From NCBI GenBank assembly GCA_029194665.1, contig JARFXO010000003.1, forward strand, positions 744,001 through 808,000: a DNA stretch of 64,000 nucleotides. The letters run 5' to 3'. The notes under the pieces are model-generated. The model ran no database searches. It was not told the DNA's origin and saw only the letters and a list, made by a program, of their open reading frames with translations. The DNA comes from Nitrospira sp. (GTDB lineage Bacteria > Nitrospirota > Nitrospiria > Nitrospirales > Nitrospiraceae). Shown here one piece after another: positions 26,821 through 34,429 of this stretch. The position numbers and the translations under genes were made by a program. Position 1 is the stretch's first letter. Each line of letters opens with the position of its first letter.

Positions 26821-27944
26821 AGCAGCAGGTAGAGAAACATCGGGCCACCGGTGAGAGCCGTGACAATCCCCACTGGAATTTCGCTCGGTGCCAGGATGGT
26901 GCGGGCGACCGTGTCTGCCGCCACGAGAAACATTCCTCCCGCGAGCATCGAGGCCGGTAACAGCACGCGATGATCGGACCCGACCAGCATGCGGACCGCG
27001 TGCGGCACGACCATGCCGACAAAGCCGATCATGCCGCTCACCGATACGACCGCTCCCGTCAACAGAGCAGCGAGGAAAAACAATTGTTTTTTTACTCGTT
27101 CAGTCTCAACACCCAATGAACGCGCTGTCTCCTCGCCAAAAGTCAGGATATTCATGATCTGAGCCTTCTGCAGAAGGAGAGACGCTCCGCCCACCACATA
27201 CAGTGCGAACATCGACAGGATGCCGTAGTTCGACACCATCAGGGAGCCCATCAACCACGCGATGAGTCCGGCCGACCGATTGGGGTCCATAATCGATGTG
27301 ATGAACATGATCAACGCGGTCAGCATGGCATTCAGAATAACGCCGGCCAACAACATGCTCTGAATCGGCAAGCGCCCCCGCGAGCGAGCCAATCGATACA
27401 TCGCCCCCAGGGATAATAACCCTCCGATAAACCCGAAGAGGGGCAGCGCAGGCAGAAACGCCAGTGTCGTGCTGATGCCGAACAGCATGGCTAACGACAC
27501 TCCCAACGCTGCTCCGCTTGAGACGCCAAGGACATAGGGATCCGCCAAGGGGTTTCTGAGGAGGGCTTGCAGCGTCACACCCACTACCGCGAGACTGCCT
27601 CCGACGAGAAAACCGGTCAAGACACGGGGCAGACGAATATGGAGCATGATCACGGCGGAGGTATCGGTTCCTGCCTTATCGAGCGCTCCACTAGCTGACC
27701 ATCCACTCAACGTCGACAGAACGGTTCCCATGTCAAGCTTTGTCGCTCCGAACTGAAGGCACAACAGGCACAGAGCCAAGCTCACCACTAGTAGACTGCC
27801 GATGATCGCGATCCACCGCTGAAACGTCAGGATCGCTCCGCTGTTCTTCCATTGCTGCAGCTGCTCAACCCCATCTTTCGTCAACGGGGGAGAAACGATC
27901 GGGGACGAATCGACCGGCGCGAGTTGCGAAGTCGGTATTGCCAT
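26796..27944 (-). CDS. btuC: Corrinoid ABC transporter permease BtuC
   Basis: A FecCD-family permease with about ten membrane helices. Family motifs include RLPRVLTGFLVGGSLAVVG, NPLADPYVLGVSSGA and GMIGFVGMVVPHAVRMLVG. The N-terminal 40 residues before the first helix are cytoplasmic and slightly extended. Length (382 residues) is at the upper end of the family. It lies 9 bp after btuF and overlaps btuD by 25 bp. It carries corrinoid delivered by BtuF across the inner membrane. Confidence 0.92.
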   Translation of the reverse strand: MAIPTSQLAPVDSSPIVSPPLTKDGVEQLQQWKNSGAILTFQRWIAIIGSLLVVSLALCLLCLQFGATKLDMGTVLSTLSGWSASGALDKAGTDTSAVIMLHIRLPRVLTGFLVGGSLAVVGVTLQALLRNPLADPYVLGVSSGAALGVSLAMLFGISTTLAFLPALPLFGFIGGLLSLGAMYRLARSRGRLPIQSMLLAGVILNAMLTALIMFITSIMDPNRSAGLIAWLMGSLMVSNYGILSMFALYVVGGASLLLQKAQIMNILTFGEETARSLGVETERVKKQLFFLAALLTGAVVSVSGMIGFVGMVVPHAVRMLVGSDHRVLLPASMLAGGMFLVAADTVARTILAPSEIPVGIVTALTGGPMFLYLLLWRKDQLV

Positions 27945-27953
27945 AGGACCCCC

Positions 27954-28955
27954 TTACCGATTCACCGACGAGGACAGATCCAGCTCCGGATGCACGATCT
28001 CCGCTAACATCCGTAGCGCCTGCACGATACGCGGTCCTGGGCGGTTCACAATACTGGAGGGAATCTGGCGCAGCCGTCCTGCTTTGACGGCAGTCATCCC
28101 GGTCCACTGCCGCCATGTTCGCTGTTCACTCTCGGAAATGCCTTCCGCCTGCCCCACCGGAAAGATCAATACCTCAGGGTCTTCCAATAACACCGTTTCC
28201 ATGCTTAAACGCGGATAGGGCGCGGCACTCTTGGCCGCGACGTTGACACCACCGGCGAGTCTGATCAACTGATCGATAAAACTTCCCGGGCCCACCGTAA
28301 TCAGCGGCTGACTATTGAGGACATACAGCACGCGGATCGGCGGTGCTTTCTCCATCCGTGACTTAATCCCGATGAGTTCCTGTCTCAGATTCATCGTCAA
28401 ATCGTTTGCCGCAGCCGGATGACCTAACATCCGGCCGAGTGTGCCGAGATGAGCCAGAATATCTTCGATCGTTGTCGCGGCCATCACAAACACCGGCACC
28501 TTGAGTTGCTCCAACGCCGCGATGATATCCGGCCTGAGAAATTCCTTCGGCGCCAAGACAAGGTCCGGTTCAAGCGCCATCACTGCTTCGAGATTGGGAT
28601 TGGAGTAGCCGATTTTTGCTTTGGCTGCCGCTTCGGGCGGGAAATCACAAAAATCCGTGACGGCGACCAGCCGGTCTCCTGCGCCGATGGCAAACACCAT
28701 TTCGGTAACGCTGGGAGCTAAGGAGATAATCCGGACAGGCGGCTTCGCCAAATAGATATTCCTTCCGGCATCGTCCACAAACGATCGCGATGACACATGC
28801 GCCATGAACGGCATGCCGGTGAGAATTCCCTGTTGCCGTCGCTTCATCTCACCATAACCTCCTTGCGCGCATTCAGCTGCCTGTGTAAGAAACACAGACA
28901 GCACCACCAGCAGCCATATGCTCACGACTGGGCGATATCGATGCCATTGACTCAA
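27954..28955 (-). CDS. btuF: Corrinoid-binding periplasmic protein BtuF
   Basis: A helical-backbone metal/corrinoid receptor: RIISLAPSVTEMVFAIGAGDRLVAVTDFC style N-terminal lobe (seen in pieces RIISLAPSVTE and AVTDFCDFPPEA), then DLVLAPKEF and a second lobe. A signal peptide (VSIWLLVVLSVFLTQAAECA) follows basic residues. The open frame can be extended to a GTG at 28997, but that start lies on the 5' arm of the terminator hairpin; I prefer a TTG at 28955 just after it, with GGGGA upstream, or a GTG at 28925. It is the first gene of btuFCD-nitrilase. Confidence 0.88.
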   Translation of the reverse strand: MSQWHRYRPVVSIWLLVVLSVFLTQAAECAQGGYGEMKRRQQGILTGMPFMAHVSSRSFVDDAGRNIYLAKPPVRIISLAPSVTEMVFAIGAGDRLVAVTDFCDFPPEAAAKAKIGYSNPNLEAVMALEPDLVLAPKEFLRPDIIAALEQLKVPVFVMAATTIEDILAHLGTLGRMLGHPAAANDLTMNLRQELIGIKSRMEKAPPIRVLYVLNSQPLITVGPGSFIDQLIRLAGGVNVAAKSAAPYPRLSMETVLLEDPEVLIFPVGQAEGISESEQRTWRQWTGMTAVKAGRLRQIPSSIVNRPGPRIVQALRMLAEIVHPELDLSSSVNR

Positions 28956-28993
28956 AAGAAAAATCCCCAAGGCCTGAATAGACCTTGAGGATT
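28953..28993 (-). terminator. Intrinsic terminator, probable expression platform of the btuF riboswitch
   Basis: On the minus strand, AATCCTCAAGG pairs over 11 bp (one G-U pair) with CCTTGGGGATT around a 10-base loop and runs straight into TTTTCTTTT. It lies about 60 bp after the riboswitch aptamer and before the probable btuF start. It should end transcription when cobalamin is bound. Confidence 0.85.
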
Positions 28994-29049
28994 GCACCCG
29001 CTTCTCATCCTCACCAGTTCCCCAGCCTCGAGGGAACGACGGTCAATTC

Positions 29050-29292
29050 TCCGAGCAGGTCTTCTGGCTCATGGTTCACCCTACTCCCCGGCCTTCCCAT
29101 CCGAAAACTGTTGTGACGAGTGATGGGTGATGGGCAATGAGTTAGAACAACTGGAACCTACTCATCACTTGTCACCAATCACTCTTCACTGCCTTTCAGA
29201 CAGTGGTTCTCGCGGGTTTCGTCCCCATTGACAGCGGCGGGACCACGAGGGATTCACACCCTCTTCCCTTACTCAGGAGTGATAGTGTTGAG
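29050..29292 (-). promoter_or_regulatory. Cobalamin riboswitch upstream of btuFCD
   Basis: On the minus strand the order is GGTGTGAATCCC, CCGCCGCTGTCAATGGGG, CCACTGTC, GATGGGAAGGCC and GAGCCAGAAGACCTGC. These are the conserved blocks of a cobalamin aptamer with mild divergence in the B12 box (CCGCTG for CCACTG). A 77-nt extended hairpin (29113-29189) is inserted between the CCACTG element and the GGGAAGG element. The aptamer is followed by an intrinsic terminator, so it acts at transcription, unlike the btuB copy. Confidence 0.9.
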
Positions 29293-29379
29293 CACAATAG
29301 GAGAGACCGCCAAATCTTGTCAAGTTCGATAATGCCCGGCCTTTATTATGCCCCGCTTCATCACAAAGGGGTCTGGCGC

Positions 29380-29409
29380 TTGTGAGCATCCAGTAGGCTA
29401 TGGTACTAT
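29380..29409 (+). promoter_or_regulatory. Candidate promoter of rpmB
   Basis: TTGTGA (29380-29385) and TACTAT (29404-29409) are 18 bp apart on the plus strand, about 110 bp before the rpmB start. The rest of the 29293-29517 gap shows no gene. Confidence 0.4.
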
Positions 29410-29517
29410 CCGCACGCAACTTCGATTTCATCCACCTACGACGAGATGTCGCTGGAAACTCAACAGAGTCACGGCTGTAAGGCTGTGGGCTCCACTCAGT
29501 GGAAAGGAAGTACGACT

Positions 29518-29709
29518 GTGGCGTTACAATGTGAAATTTGCCAAAAGAAGCCTGTATCCGGCAACAATGTCAGTCACGCGAACAATAAAACCAGGCGAGT
29601 GTTCAATCCTAATATCCAGACTGTTCGTGCCATGATCGGCAAGACCCATCGGCGTATTCGGGTGTGCACCCGATGTTTGCGTTCAGGGCTTGTCCGTAAA
29701 GCGGTCTGA
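29518..29709 (+). CDS. rpmB: 50S ribosomal protein L28
   Basis: The 63-residue product has the L28 pattern: a [21 protein letters not shown]-like N-terminus (seen as CEICQKKP and [10 protein letters not shown]), then RVFNPNIQ and [15 protein letters not shown]. The two pairs of cysteines (CEIC, CTRC) indicate the zinc-binding form. The start is the GTG at 29518, with GGAAAGGAAG upstream. The longer frame beginning at 29446 adds residues not found in L28. It stands alone between oppositely directed genes. Confidence 0.95.
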   Translation: MALQCEICQKKPVSGNNVSHANNKTRRVFNPNIQTVRAMIGKTHRRIRVCTRCLRSGLVRKAV

Positions 29710-29732
29710 CGGCTTCTTTTCTCCACAAGAGG

Positions 29733-30047
29733 CTACGGCGCCTCCCAGACAATCCGACCTCCTCGCTCGACCAGTTTGATGACTGACCGTTCATCAGGAG
29801 AGAGAGTCAGGGTACGGTTGCCGTCCTTGCTCTTCAGGACGAGCCCGACTTCGCCGTTCGCATCCAACCCAAGACCGGCTCGAGCTTTCCCCTTTGCATC
29901 CAACAGTAAGAACTCCTCGGCGTTCACCCCATTTGGCTTCTGCGCCTCAACCGGTCTTGGTGAAAGTAACTGAGTACTAATCACACCACCGAATGTCCCA
30001 CCGATGAATGCCATTCCGCAAAGCACAATCATCTGCTTGTGCCTCAT
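29733..30047 (-). CDS. Hypothetical exported or membrane-anchored protein
   Basis: I do not recognise this 104-residue protein. It has an N-terminal hydrophobic segment (MIVLCGMAFIGGTFGGVIS) and then a small beta-rich domain with repeated LDAKGKARAGLGLDANGEVGLVL-like turns, seen as LLLDAKGKARAGLGL and GLVLKSKDGNRTLTL. The Asp/Gly/Lys turns suggest a beta-strand repeat. The start at 30047 has GAAAGGGG upstream; the frame from 30092 is less likely. It is convergent with rpmB and shares no clear operon. Confidence 0.65.
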   Translation of the reverse strand: MRHKQMIVLCGMAFIGGTFGGVISTQLLSPRPVEAQKPNGVNAEEFLLLDAKGKARAGLGLDANGEVGLVLKSKDGNRTLTLSPDERSVIKLVERGGRIVWEAP

Positions 30048-30248
30048 GATTACCCCTTTCGTGAAGTCAACGCGACGACATTGATGCAACATCGGAGGAT
30101 CTTATGCGAGGTACCGCCCAACGGCAACCGACCCGCCCAGGATCAAACAAGCTGTCGCTCTGGCAGGTTTTGATGGGGAAGGATCGAAAACTGAGATCGA
30201 AGCGGAACCCGACGCCAGAAGAGAGCGTCCTGTCTCGCGCGCTATCGA

Positions 30249-31031
30249 TTACGACCTCGTACCGATAAACACAACTCCGTTCGTCTTGTCACTATTCAAT
30301 GCGGCGCTGTAGAGTTTTCCTGCATGAAAAAATCCAACTCCCTTCACAGTAGCGGTTCCGTTGCTACAACCACCCTCTCCATTGAATGTGATGGTCACAT
30401 CAAATACATTTCCATGTGCTCGCGGCTTAAATAAGCCGCTGAACGTGCATCCGGTAGGAGAGAGATCAGTAATAGAGCGACCAGTGATGGCTCCAGTGGC
30501 GGATACGGTAACGGACACGTTTTCACCTGCAGCTACCGGTCCGATATAGGTTCCGGCCGCAGCATTGATATCCGGAGCCGACTCATAATCACTACTGTAT
30601 GTCGTCGTAAATGAGTCTTGCGGCTGCGCGTTGTTCTGATAGACAATCGTGCCGTCCAAACGTTGCTTCATCGTATAGGTACCATCGACCGTAGCATTGA
30701 GTGTTGGTGCTGTTCCTCGCTCCACACTGAAGTCCGTGGCGTTTGAAGACGTCAGGACACCATTTTGTGAGCTGCTCCCCCCTTGGACTACACCTGCGAT
30801 GAACGAGGGGTCGCCAACCATCGAATACAGGACCCAATAGACGCCGTCATCGAGTACAACCCCCGTCACAGTACGGTTGGTGTTGGTGGTCCCGGTCCAA
30901 AGCCCCTCTGCAGGGGATGCAGGGGGCGCTGTAGCAGATGGGGTCGATGTGTCACCACCGTCGCCACAAGCAGAAAGGCCGACGAGAAGCAATAAGATAA
31001 GAACGTGATCCTGAATCCGTTTCAATTGCAT
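30249..31031 (-). CDS. Hypothetical lipoprotein
   Basis: The 260-residue protein begins with a lipoprotein signal (ILLLLVGLSACGDGGD; lipobox LSAC at about residue 22), then a Ser/Thr/Pro-rich linker. The body is low in charge and rich in Thr, Ser and Gly, with repeated short beta-strand motifs (GLWTGTTNTNRTVTGV, GTYIGPVAAGENVSVTV). It is probably an outer-membrane-anchored beta-sandwich. No catalytic motif is seen. It is a single gene; the 30048-30248 gap on one side and 31032-31246 on the other hold nothing I can identify. Confidence 0.7.
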   Translation of the reverse strand: MQLKRIQDHVLILLLLVGLSACGDGGDTSTPSATAPPASPAEGLWTGTTNTNRTVTGVVLDDGVYWVLYSMVGDPSFIAGVVQGGSSSQNGVLTSSNATDFSVERGTAPTLNATVDGTYTMKQRLDGTIVYQNNAQPQDSFTTTYSSDYESAPDINAAAGTYIGPVAAGENVSVTVSATGAITGRSITDLSPTGCTFSGLFKPRAHGNVFDVTITFNGEGGCSNGTATVKGVGFFHAGKLYSAALNSDKTNGVVFIGTRS

Positions 31032-31246
31032 ATGTGTCTCCCTAGGTGAAGCCAGACCTGAGCCTTGTAAAAGTAGCGAGGCATTGCTACCAGCCTGTAC
31101 AGGAAAACTCCAATCCTTCTTAAGATGGGGTCAGGAGAACTGGACTTTTCATAGCTGGTCTAAAATTGGATGGGATGGCCGGATTTCCAACGGAATCGTG
31201 ACGGAGAAAGTTATGGCGGCGGAGACTGTACGCAAAGTTTCTGAAA

Positions 31247-31274
31247 GTTTGGAGCGGGCGATGGGATTTGAACC
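31247..31274 (-). repeat. tRNA-Gly 3' fragment (28-bp direct repeat)
   Basis: These 28 bp repeat exactly 31421-31448, the 3' end of the intact tRNA-Gly including T-loop, acceptor strand and encoded CCA. The D-arm and anticodon arm are missing here. Such 3'-end copies are typical attachment-site remnants of tRNA-targeting elements. No integrase gene is nearby. Confidence 0.8.
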
Positions 31275-31322
31275 GCACTCCGTCGCCGGTTCAGCCCTGA
31301 ACCTTGCTTCCCGGCTCCTGCA

Positions 31323-31374
31323 GAGGGGGCCAGCCCCCTCGCACGCTCCCCACGAAAGGGGCTCACCCCTTTCG
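31323..31374. repeat. Two adjacent perfect GC-rich hairpins
   Basis: GAGGGGGC and GCCCCCTC (31323-31340) form one stem; CGAAAGGGG and CCCCTTTCG (31353-31374) form a second around CTCA. They lie between the tRNA fragment and the intact tRNA. Neither is followed by a clear U-run, so they look more like a palindromic repeat than a terminator. Confidence 0.6.
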
Positions 31375-31423
31375 AAATCCCCTTGTCCTGGGTTCAAATC
31401 CCGCTGAAGGACAATGGCAGGTT

Positions 31424-31498
31424 TGGAGCGGGCGATGGGATTTGAACCCACGACAACTAGCTTGGGAAGCTAGGACTCTACCACTGAGCTACGCCCGC
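31424..31498 (-). tRNA. tRNA-Gly, anticodon CCC
   Basis: A full cloverleaf is visible on the minus strand: acceptor GCGGGCG paired with CGCCCGC, D-arm GCTCAGTGGTAGAGT, anticodon arm CTAGC-TTCCCAA-GCTAG giving anticodon CCC, and T-arm GTGGG-TTCAAAT-CCCAT. CCA is encoded. It reads GGG glycine codons. Confidence 0.96.
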
Positions 31499-31678
31499 TC
31501 ACTGGATCGCATCCTACGCGGGAAATTCACCGCAAGTCAAGGAACAGAAATCTCGCTCGTTATCGACGATGCAATTGAGCCCAATGACAATGATTCCGAA
31601 CGTCAGGGCCTTCTAAAAAGACTCCCGGTACAGTTTTTCTCTAAAGCGACTCGCGCTCTCCTGCAGCATGCCGATTCT

Positions 31679-32065
31679 TTACTCAACCGGGTCCATCTTG
31701 TTCCATGGACTGTGGCCTATCCAGCGCTGAATCAGCTTGACGACTTCTGCTTCCTATTCGGGACGGAGACTGACATACCATTCGGACGCCTTAGGCAACA
31801 CCCGCTGCATCGTGCGTGTGTGTTCTGCGCGGTGGCGCTCTATCAGTTGGGCCACCTTGGCCTCATCCAGCCGGTCGCTTTTCACCCGAGCGATGATTTC
31901 TTCCATGGCGACCCGACGTTCCTTCTGCGAGTCGGCACGCCCGGCCAACATTTCGTCCTTCGCGATGGTAGTCACCTCTTTCATGGCGAATATCGTCACC
32001 TCTGCTTGTGCTGTACATGCTACCCGCAGACCTATCACGAACCGTTCCAGTTTTCGGATGTCCAA
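31679..32065 (-). pseudogene. Decayed copy of the Spy/CpxP-like lipoprotein gene
   Basis: Translated on the minus strand, this matches the C-terminal half of the Spy-like gene at 33974-34429: KDEMLAGRADSQKERR against KDELLAARAEAQKERR, then SEWYVSLRPE against SEWHASLRPD. Where the intact copy has CAG (Gln) after SLRPD, this copy has TAG, an in-frame stop; the homologous WIGHSPWNKMDPVE continues beyond it. About 200 bp carrying the signal peptide and N-terminus are deleted, and the leader is fused directly to the middle of the gene. The upstream leader, including paired inverted repeats, is conserved between copies. Confidence 0.88.
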
Positions 32066-32158
32066 CAGAGCTATACGTAACCTATTGAATCAAGAGCGAA
32101 TGAGAGGAGGGGTCGGGTGCAGATGATGCATCCAAGTCGTAGTGGTGACGATGCAGAG

Positions 32159-32194
32159 TGACGACGATTTCGTCAGGTGACGAAATCGTCGTCA
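32159..32194. promoter_or_regulatory. 36-bp palindrome upstream of the Spy pseudogene
   Basis: TGACGACGATTTCGTCA and TGACGAAATCGTCGTCA are perfect reverse complements separated by two bases. Each half also contains its own TGACGA/TCGTCA inverted pair. The same TGACGA half sites occur before the intact Spy gene, so this is probably an operator for the same regulator. Confidence 0.65.
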
Positions 32195-32299
32195 TCGATC
32201 GAGGTCTGTCGTCTTGCGGAACAGCGTCAACTGCAACCCGTTGTTAGGTTTTCCACAATCTTCTACGATCACATCTCTCGTCTTTGTGTTGCGTATGGC

Positions 32300-32938
32300 T
32301 TAGAACTTCGTCGCGGCACTTACGAGCTGACCGTCGTAGGTATTTGTGGTGGCAGCCTCGAGCATCACCCATGCCGCATCCTCGTATGAAACGAACGGGC
32401 CGGCGTCGCGGTTGATCCGCACCGACCTTCGCACGTCCGGGCTTCGCCAGCCAGCGCTGTCCATGCGGCCCGGGCAGAAGATCACATAGTTGATATCAGC
32501 CTGACGAATGGCATCGATACATGCACCGTGTGCGCGGTACGCGCCCTCGACCCAACTCCCCAAGTGCAGAAGCCGTTTGTAGTTTGGCGTGACGCCGTCA
32601 TCGGCCATGACATTCGTGGTGCCGCCGGGCCAACAGAGCTTCTTGATGTCGTTGCGCTTGACTGCTGCCGCCAACTCACGGGCCAGGTCAAGATCGGCGC
32701 CTCGGCCTGACAAAACCACATCGCTTCCGGGCATAGCCTCGTCTAGCACCTTCATGTGCGTGCCATCGCCCACCTTGGTCTTGCTCAGCCTCGCGAGGAT
32801 CTCTTCGGCCAATTCGGCCTCGAGCTTGGCCCGATCCCTCACGAGAACAGAAACGCGTAAGCCGCGCTCGAGAGCCTCCTGCACCATGCACTTCCCGAGT
32901 CCACCCACGCCGACGATCAGTACTCTCAACGGTTGCAT
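32300..32938 (-). CDS. NmrA-like NAD(P)-binding protein
   Basis: The 212-residue protein begins MQPLRVLIVGVGGLGKCMVQ, an N-terminal Rossmann dinucleotide motif (GxGGxGxxxxxxA type), and has the general pattern of atypical short-chain dehydrogenases that bind NADP (VLVRDRAKLE, VVLSGRG). The YxxxK active site of classical SDRs is not evident, so it may be a redox sensor or isomerase-like reductase rather than a dehydrogenase. The start at 32938 has GAAAGGAGAAG upstream; the frame from 33016 is less likely. It stands downstream of the ABM gene beyond a strong terminator, so it has its own promoter. Confidence 0.8.
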   Translation of the reverse strand: MQPLRVLIVGVGGLGKCMVQEALERGLRVSVLVRDRAKLEAELAEEILARLSKTKVGDGTHMKVLDEAMPGSDVVLSGRGADLDLARELAAAVKRNDIKKLCWPGGTTNVMADDGVTPNYKRLLHLGSWVEGAYRAHGACIDAIRQADINYVIFCPGRMDSAGWRSPDVRRSVRINRDAGPFVSYEDAAWVMLEAATTNTYDGQLVSAATKF

Positions 32939-33144
32939 TGCTACTTCTCCTTTCGGCTTGTTCACAGGCCTATCCCAAGAAGATAGGGACAAAGGAAGGG
33001 CGGGATGCCGGCCCATTCCGGTTACTTCCTGAGCACTAGCGCGTCTTGGATCCCCGTCTCGCTGCTCGCTCTCGGTCAGTGTTTCTGCAGATGTGCGTTA
33101 AGGTGACTGGCATAGTCACTGCCCTCCCTTATCTTTTGGAGTAA

Positions 33145-33172
33145 AGAGCCCCGCCCTTCCGGGCGGGGCTCT
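33145..33172 (-). terminator. Strong hairpin terminator after the ABM gene
   Basis: AGAGCCCCGCCC and GGGCGGGGCTCT form a perfect 12-bp stem around a 4-base loop. On the minus strand it is followed by TTTACT, a short T-rich stretch, and it lies 58 bp beyond the stop of the minus-strand ABM gene. It could also work weakly on the plus strand. Confidence 0.75.
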
Positions 33173-33229
33173 CAAATGCAATCTCTCGTAAGCATCCGCT
33201 CATTCGGAATGACGCAGTCGCAAGCTGCA

Positions 33230-33526
33230 TCAGTACTCGAAAAGGACGTTATAGAGCGCCGGCGTCATTTCAATGTTCAGTTGCCCCAGCATCGCTTTCA
33301 TGGGTGTAACGCTCTTCTCATACGCCTTCCAATAGACATCTTCATTTTCCCAGAGCGCAACGTTGATAAAGTTGAATTTGCTGTCGGGCTTGATACTTTT
33401 ATGAAACTTGCCGCTGATATAGCCCGGTTGCTTGGTGATATCGACCTTTATGTCTTGCCACCACTTCACAAATTCGTCCTCTTTGGCTTTCGGGACCGAA
33501 AACACGTTGATCAAGGTAACTGGCAT
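33230..33526 (-). CDS. Antibiotic biosynthesis monooxygenase (ABM) domain protein
   Basis: The 98 residues form a single dimeric alpha/beta barrel: MPVTLINVFSVPKAKEDEFV at the start, the helix FVKWWQDIKVDI, GYISGKFHKS and NFINVALWENEDVY. This is the ABM fold found in small monooxygenases, haem-degrading enzymes and stress proteins. No haem or flavin ligand motif is obvious, so the reaction is unknown. AAAAGGAGA precedes the ATG. It follows the STAS gene and the two share a recent tandem duplication. Confidence 0.82.
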   Translation of the reverse strand: MPVTLINVFSVPKAKEDEFVKWWQDIKVDITKQPGYISGKFHKSIKPDSKFNFINVALWENEDVYWKAYEKSVTPMKAMLGQLNIEMTPALYNVLFEY

Positions 33527-33752
33527 AGCGCATCTCCTTTTTATCTAATTAGAGTTTCACTTCTCTAAACTACCTCCCTGGGGTCCTGTAATGTCCTGCA
33601 ACACCGTCTGTATAGAGCAACCACTCAAATCAATGTGACCGACATGGCACACCTCCTTTTTTGTCTCAATCAATTTTCATTCCTCTAAACTACCTCCCTG
33701 GGATCCTGTAATGTCCTGCAACACCGCCTCGATATAACAACCGCTGGCCTGC
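33513..33752 (-). repeat. 120-bp tandem duplication spanning the STAS end and ABM start
   Basis: Two units, 33513-33632 and 33633-33752, repeat with a 120-bp period. Each holds the last 20 or so codons of the STAS gene, the spacer with a Shine-Dalgarno, and the first few codons of the ABM gene. The inner unit begins MSVTLI then stops, against MPVTLINVF in the real gene, and its STAS tail reads CSIQTVLQDITGPQGGSLEK. The units differ at about a fifth of positions outside the conserved core. Confidence 0.85.
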
Positions 33753-33964
33753 AGGTCGGCGCCTTCCTGCCACATCGTTGCCAAGAGCAGCCTGCCCTCA
33801 GGATCAATATGCGACAACCCGGTGAGATCCACAGCGAATGGGCCATCTGTCTCCCGAGACAAGCGCTGCCAGACTTGTCGTGCTTCGTCTACCCACGGGC
33901 CGGCTAACGTGCCTTCCAAGACCATTCTGGCCGGCTGCCTGGCCTGTACCGTGACCCTCAGCAT
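33677..33964 (-). CDS. STAS-domain protein
   Basis: The 95-residue protein is a STAS (anti-sigma antagonist-like) fold: VQARQPARMVLEGTLAGPW, then FAVDLTGLSHIDPEGRLLLATM. In anti-sigma antagonists the segment after DLTGLS holds a phosphorylated Ser or Thr; here it reads SHIDPEGRLLL, so phosphorylation is uncertain. It may bind a partner through the same surface. It lies 9 bp after the Spy-like gene and before the ABM gene, in one probable operon. Confidence 0.78.
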   Translation of the reverse strand: MLRVTVQARQPARMVLEGTLAGPWVDEARQVWQRLSRETDGPFAVDLTGLSHIDPEGRLLLATMWQEGADLQASGCYIEAVLQDITGSQGGSLEE

Positions 33965-33973
33965 GCTGATTCT

Positions 33974-34429
33974 TTACCCAGCCGGGTCCATCTTGTTCCA
34001 TGGACTGTGGTCCGTCCACCGCTCGATCAGCTTGGCGGCTTCGGCTTTCTGGTCGGGACGGAGGCTGGCGTGCCATTCGGACACCCTGGGCAATACCCGC
34101 TGCATCATGCGCGTTCGCTCTGCTTGGTGCTGCTCGATCAGTTGGGCCAGCTTTGCCTCATCCAACCGGTCGGTTTTCACCTGAGCGATCACTTCTTCCA
34201 TGGTGCCCCGGCGTTCCTTCTGCGCCTCGGCGCGCGCGGCCAATAGTTCGTCCTTCACGACTGCCAGTTTGGCCTTCTGTTGATCATTGAGGTCTAGCTG
34301 CCTAGCGATCTTTCCCGTCACCCAGTCAGCCCGTTCCGCCGGAGTATGGTGGCGGAAGCAAGCCGACGTCCCGAGCAGGCCAACCAAGACCGCTATGCCG
34401 ACCGCAGCTCTCATGAAATGTTTGTTCAT
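33974..34429 (-). CDS. Spy/CpxP-like periplasmic lipoprotein
   Basis: A lipoprotein signal (VGIAVLVGLLGTSAC) is followed by a helical domain with the family pattern LDLNDQQKAKLAVVKDEL, then EEVIAQVKTDRLDEAKLAQL and SLRPDQKAEAAKLIERW. The LTxxQ-like repeats mark the Spy/CpxP/heavy-metal sensor group, which bind misfolded proteins or metals in the periplasm. The start at 34429 has GGAAGGAG upstream. The upstream gap of 190 bp ends in two inverted repeats at the end of the sigma-54 activator gene, which probably controls it. Confidence 0.85.
   Translation of the reverse strand: MNKHFMRAAVGIAVLVGLLGTSACFRHHTPAERADWVTGKIARQLDLNDQQKAKLAVVKDELLAARAEAQKERRGTMEEVIAQVKTDRLDEAKLAQLIEQHQAERTRMMQRVLPRVSEWHASLRPDQKAEAAKLIERWTDHSPWNKMDPAG

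Noticed and set aside
29203-29385. A 60-codon plus-strand frame near the btuF riboswitch
   Set aside because: It overlaps conserved aptamer elements on the other strand and has no Shine-Dalgarno.
31105-31170. Sequence GGGGTCAGGAGAACTGGAC, which looked like the flank of a REP-associated transposase
   Set aside because: Only one copy is visible and no transposase gene or paired repeat lies near it.
31304-32080. A 258-codon plus-strand frame across the tRNA-Gly and the Spy pseudogene
   Set aside because: It runs through a tRNA and hairpins and encodes no domain.
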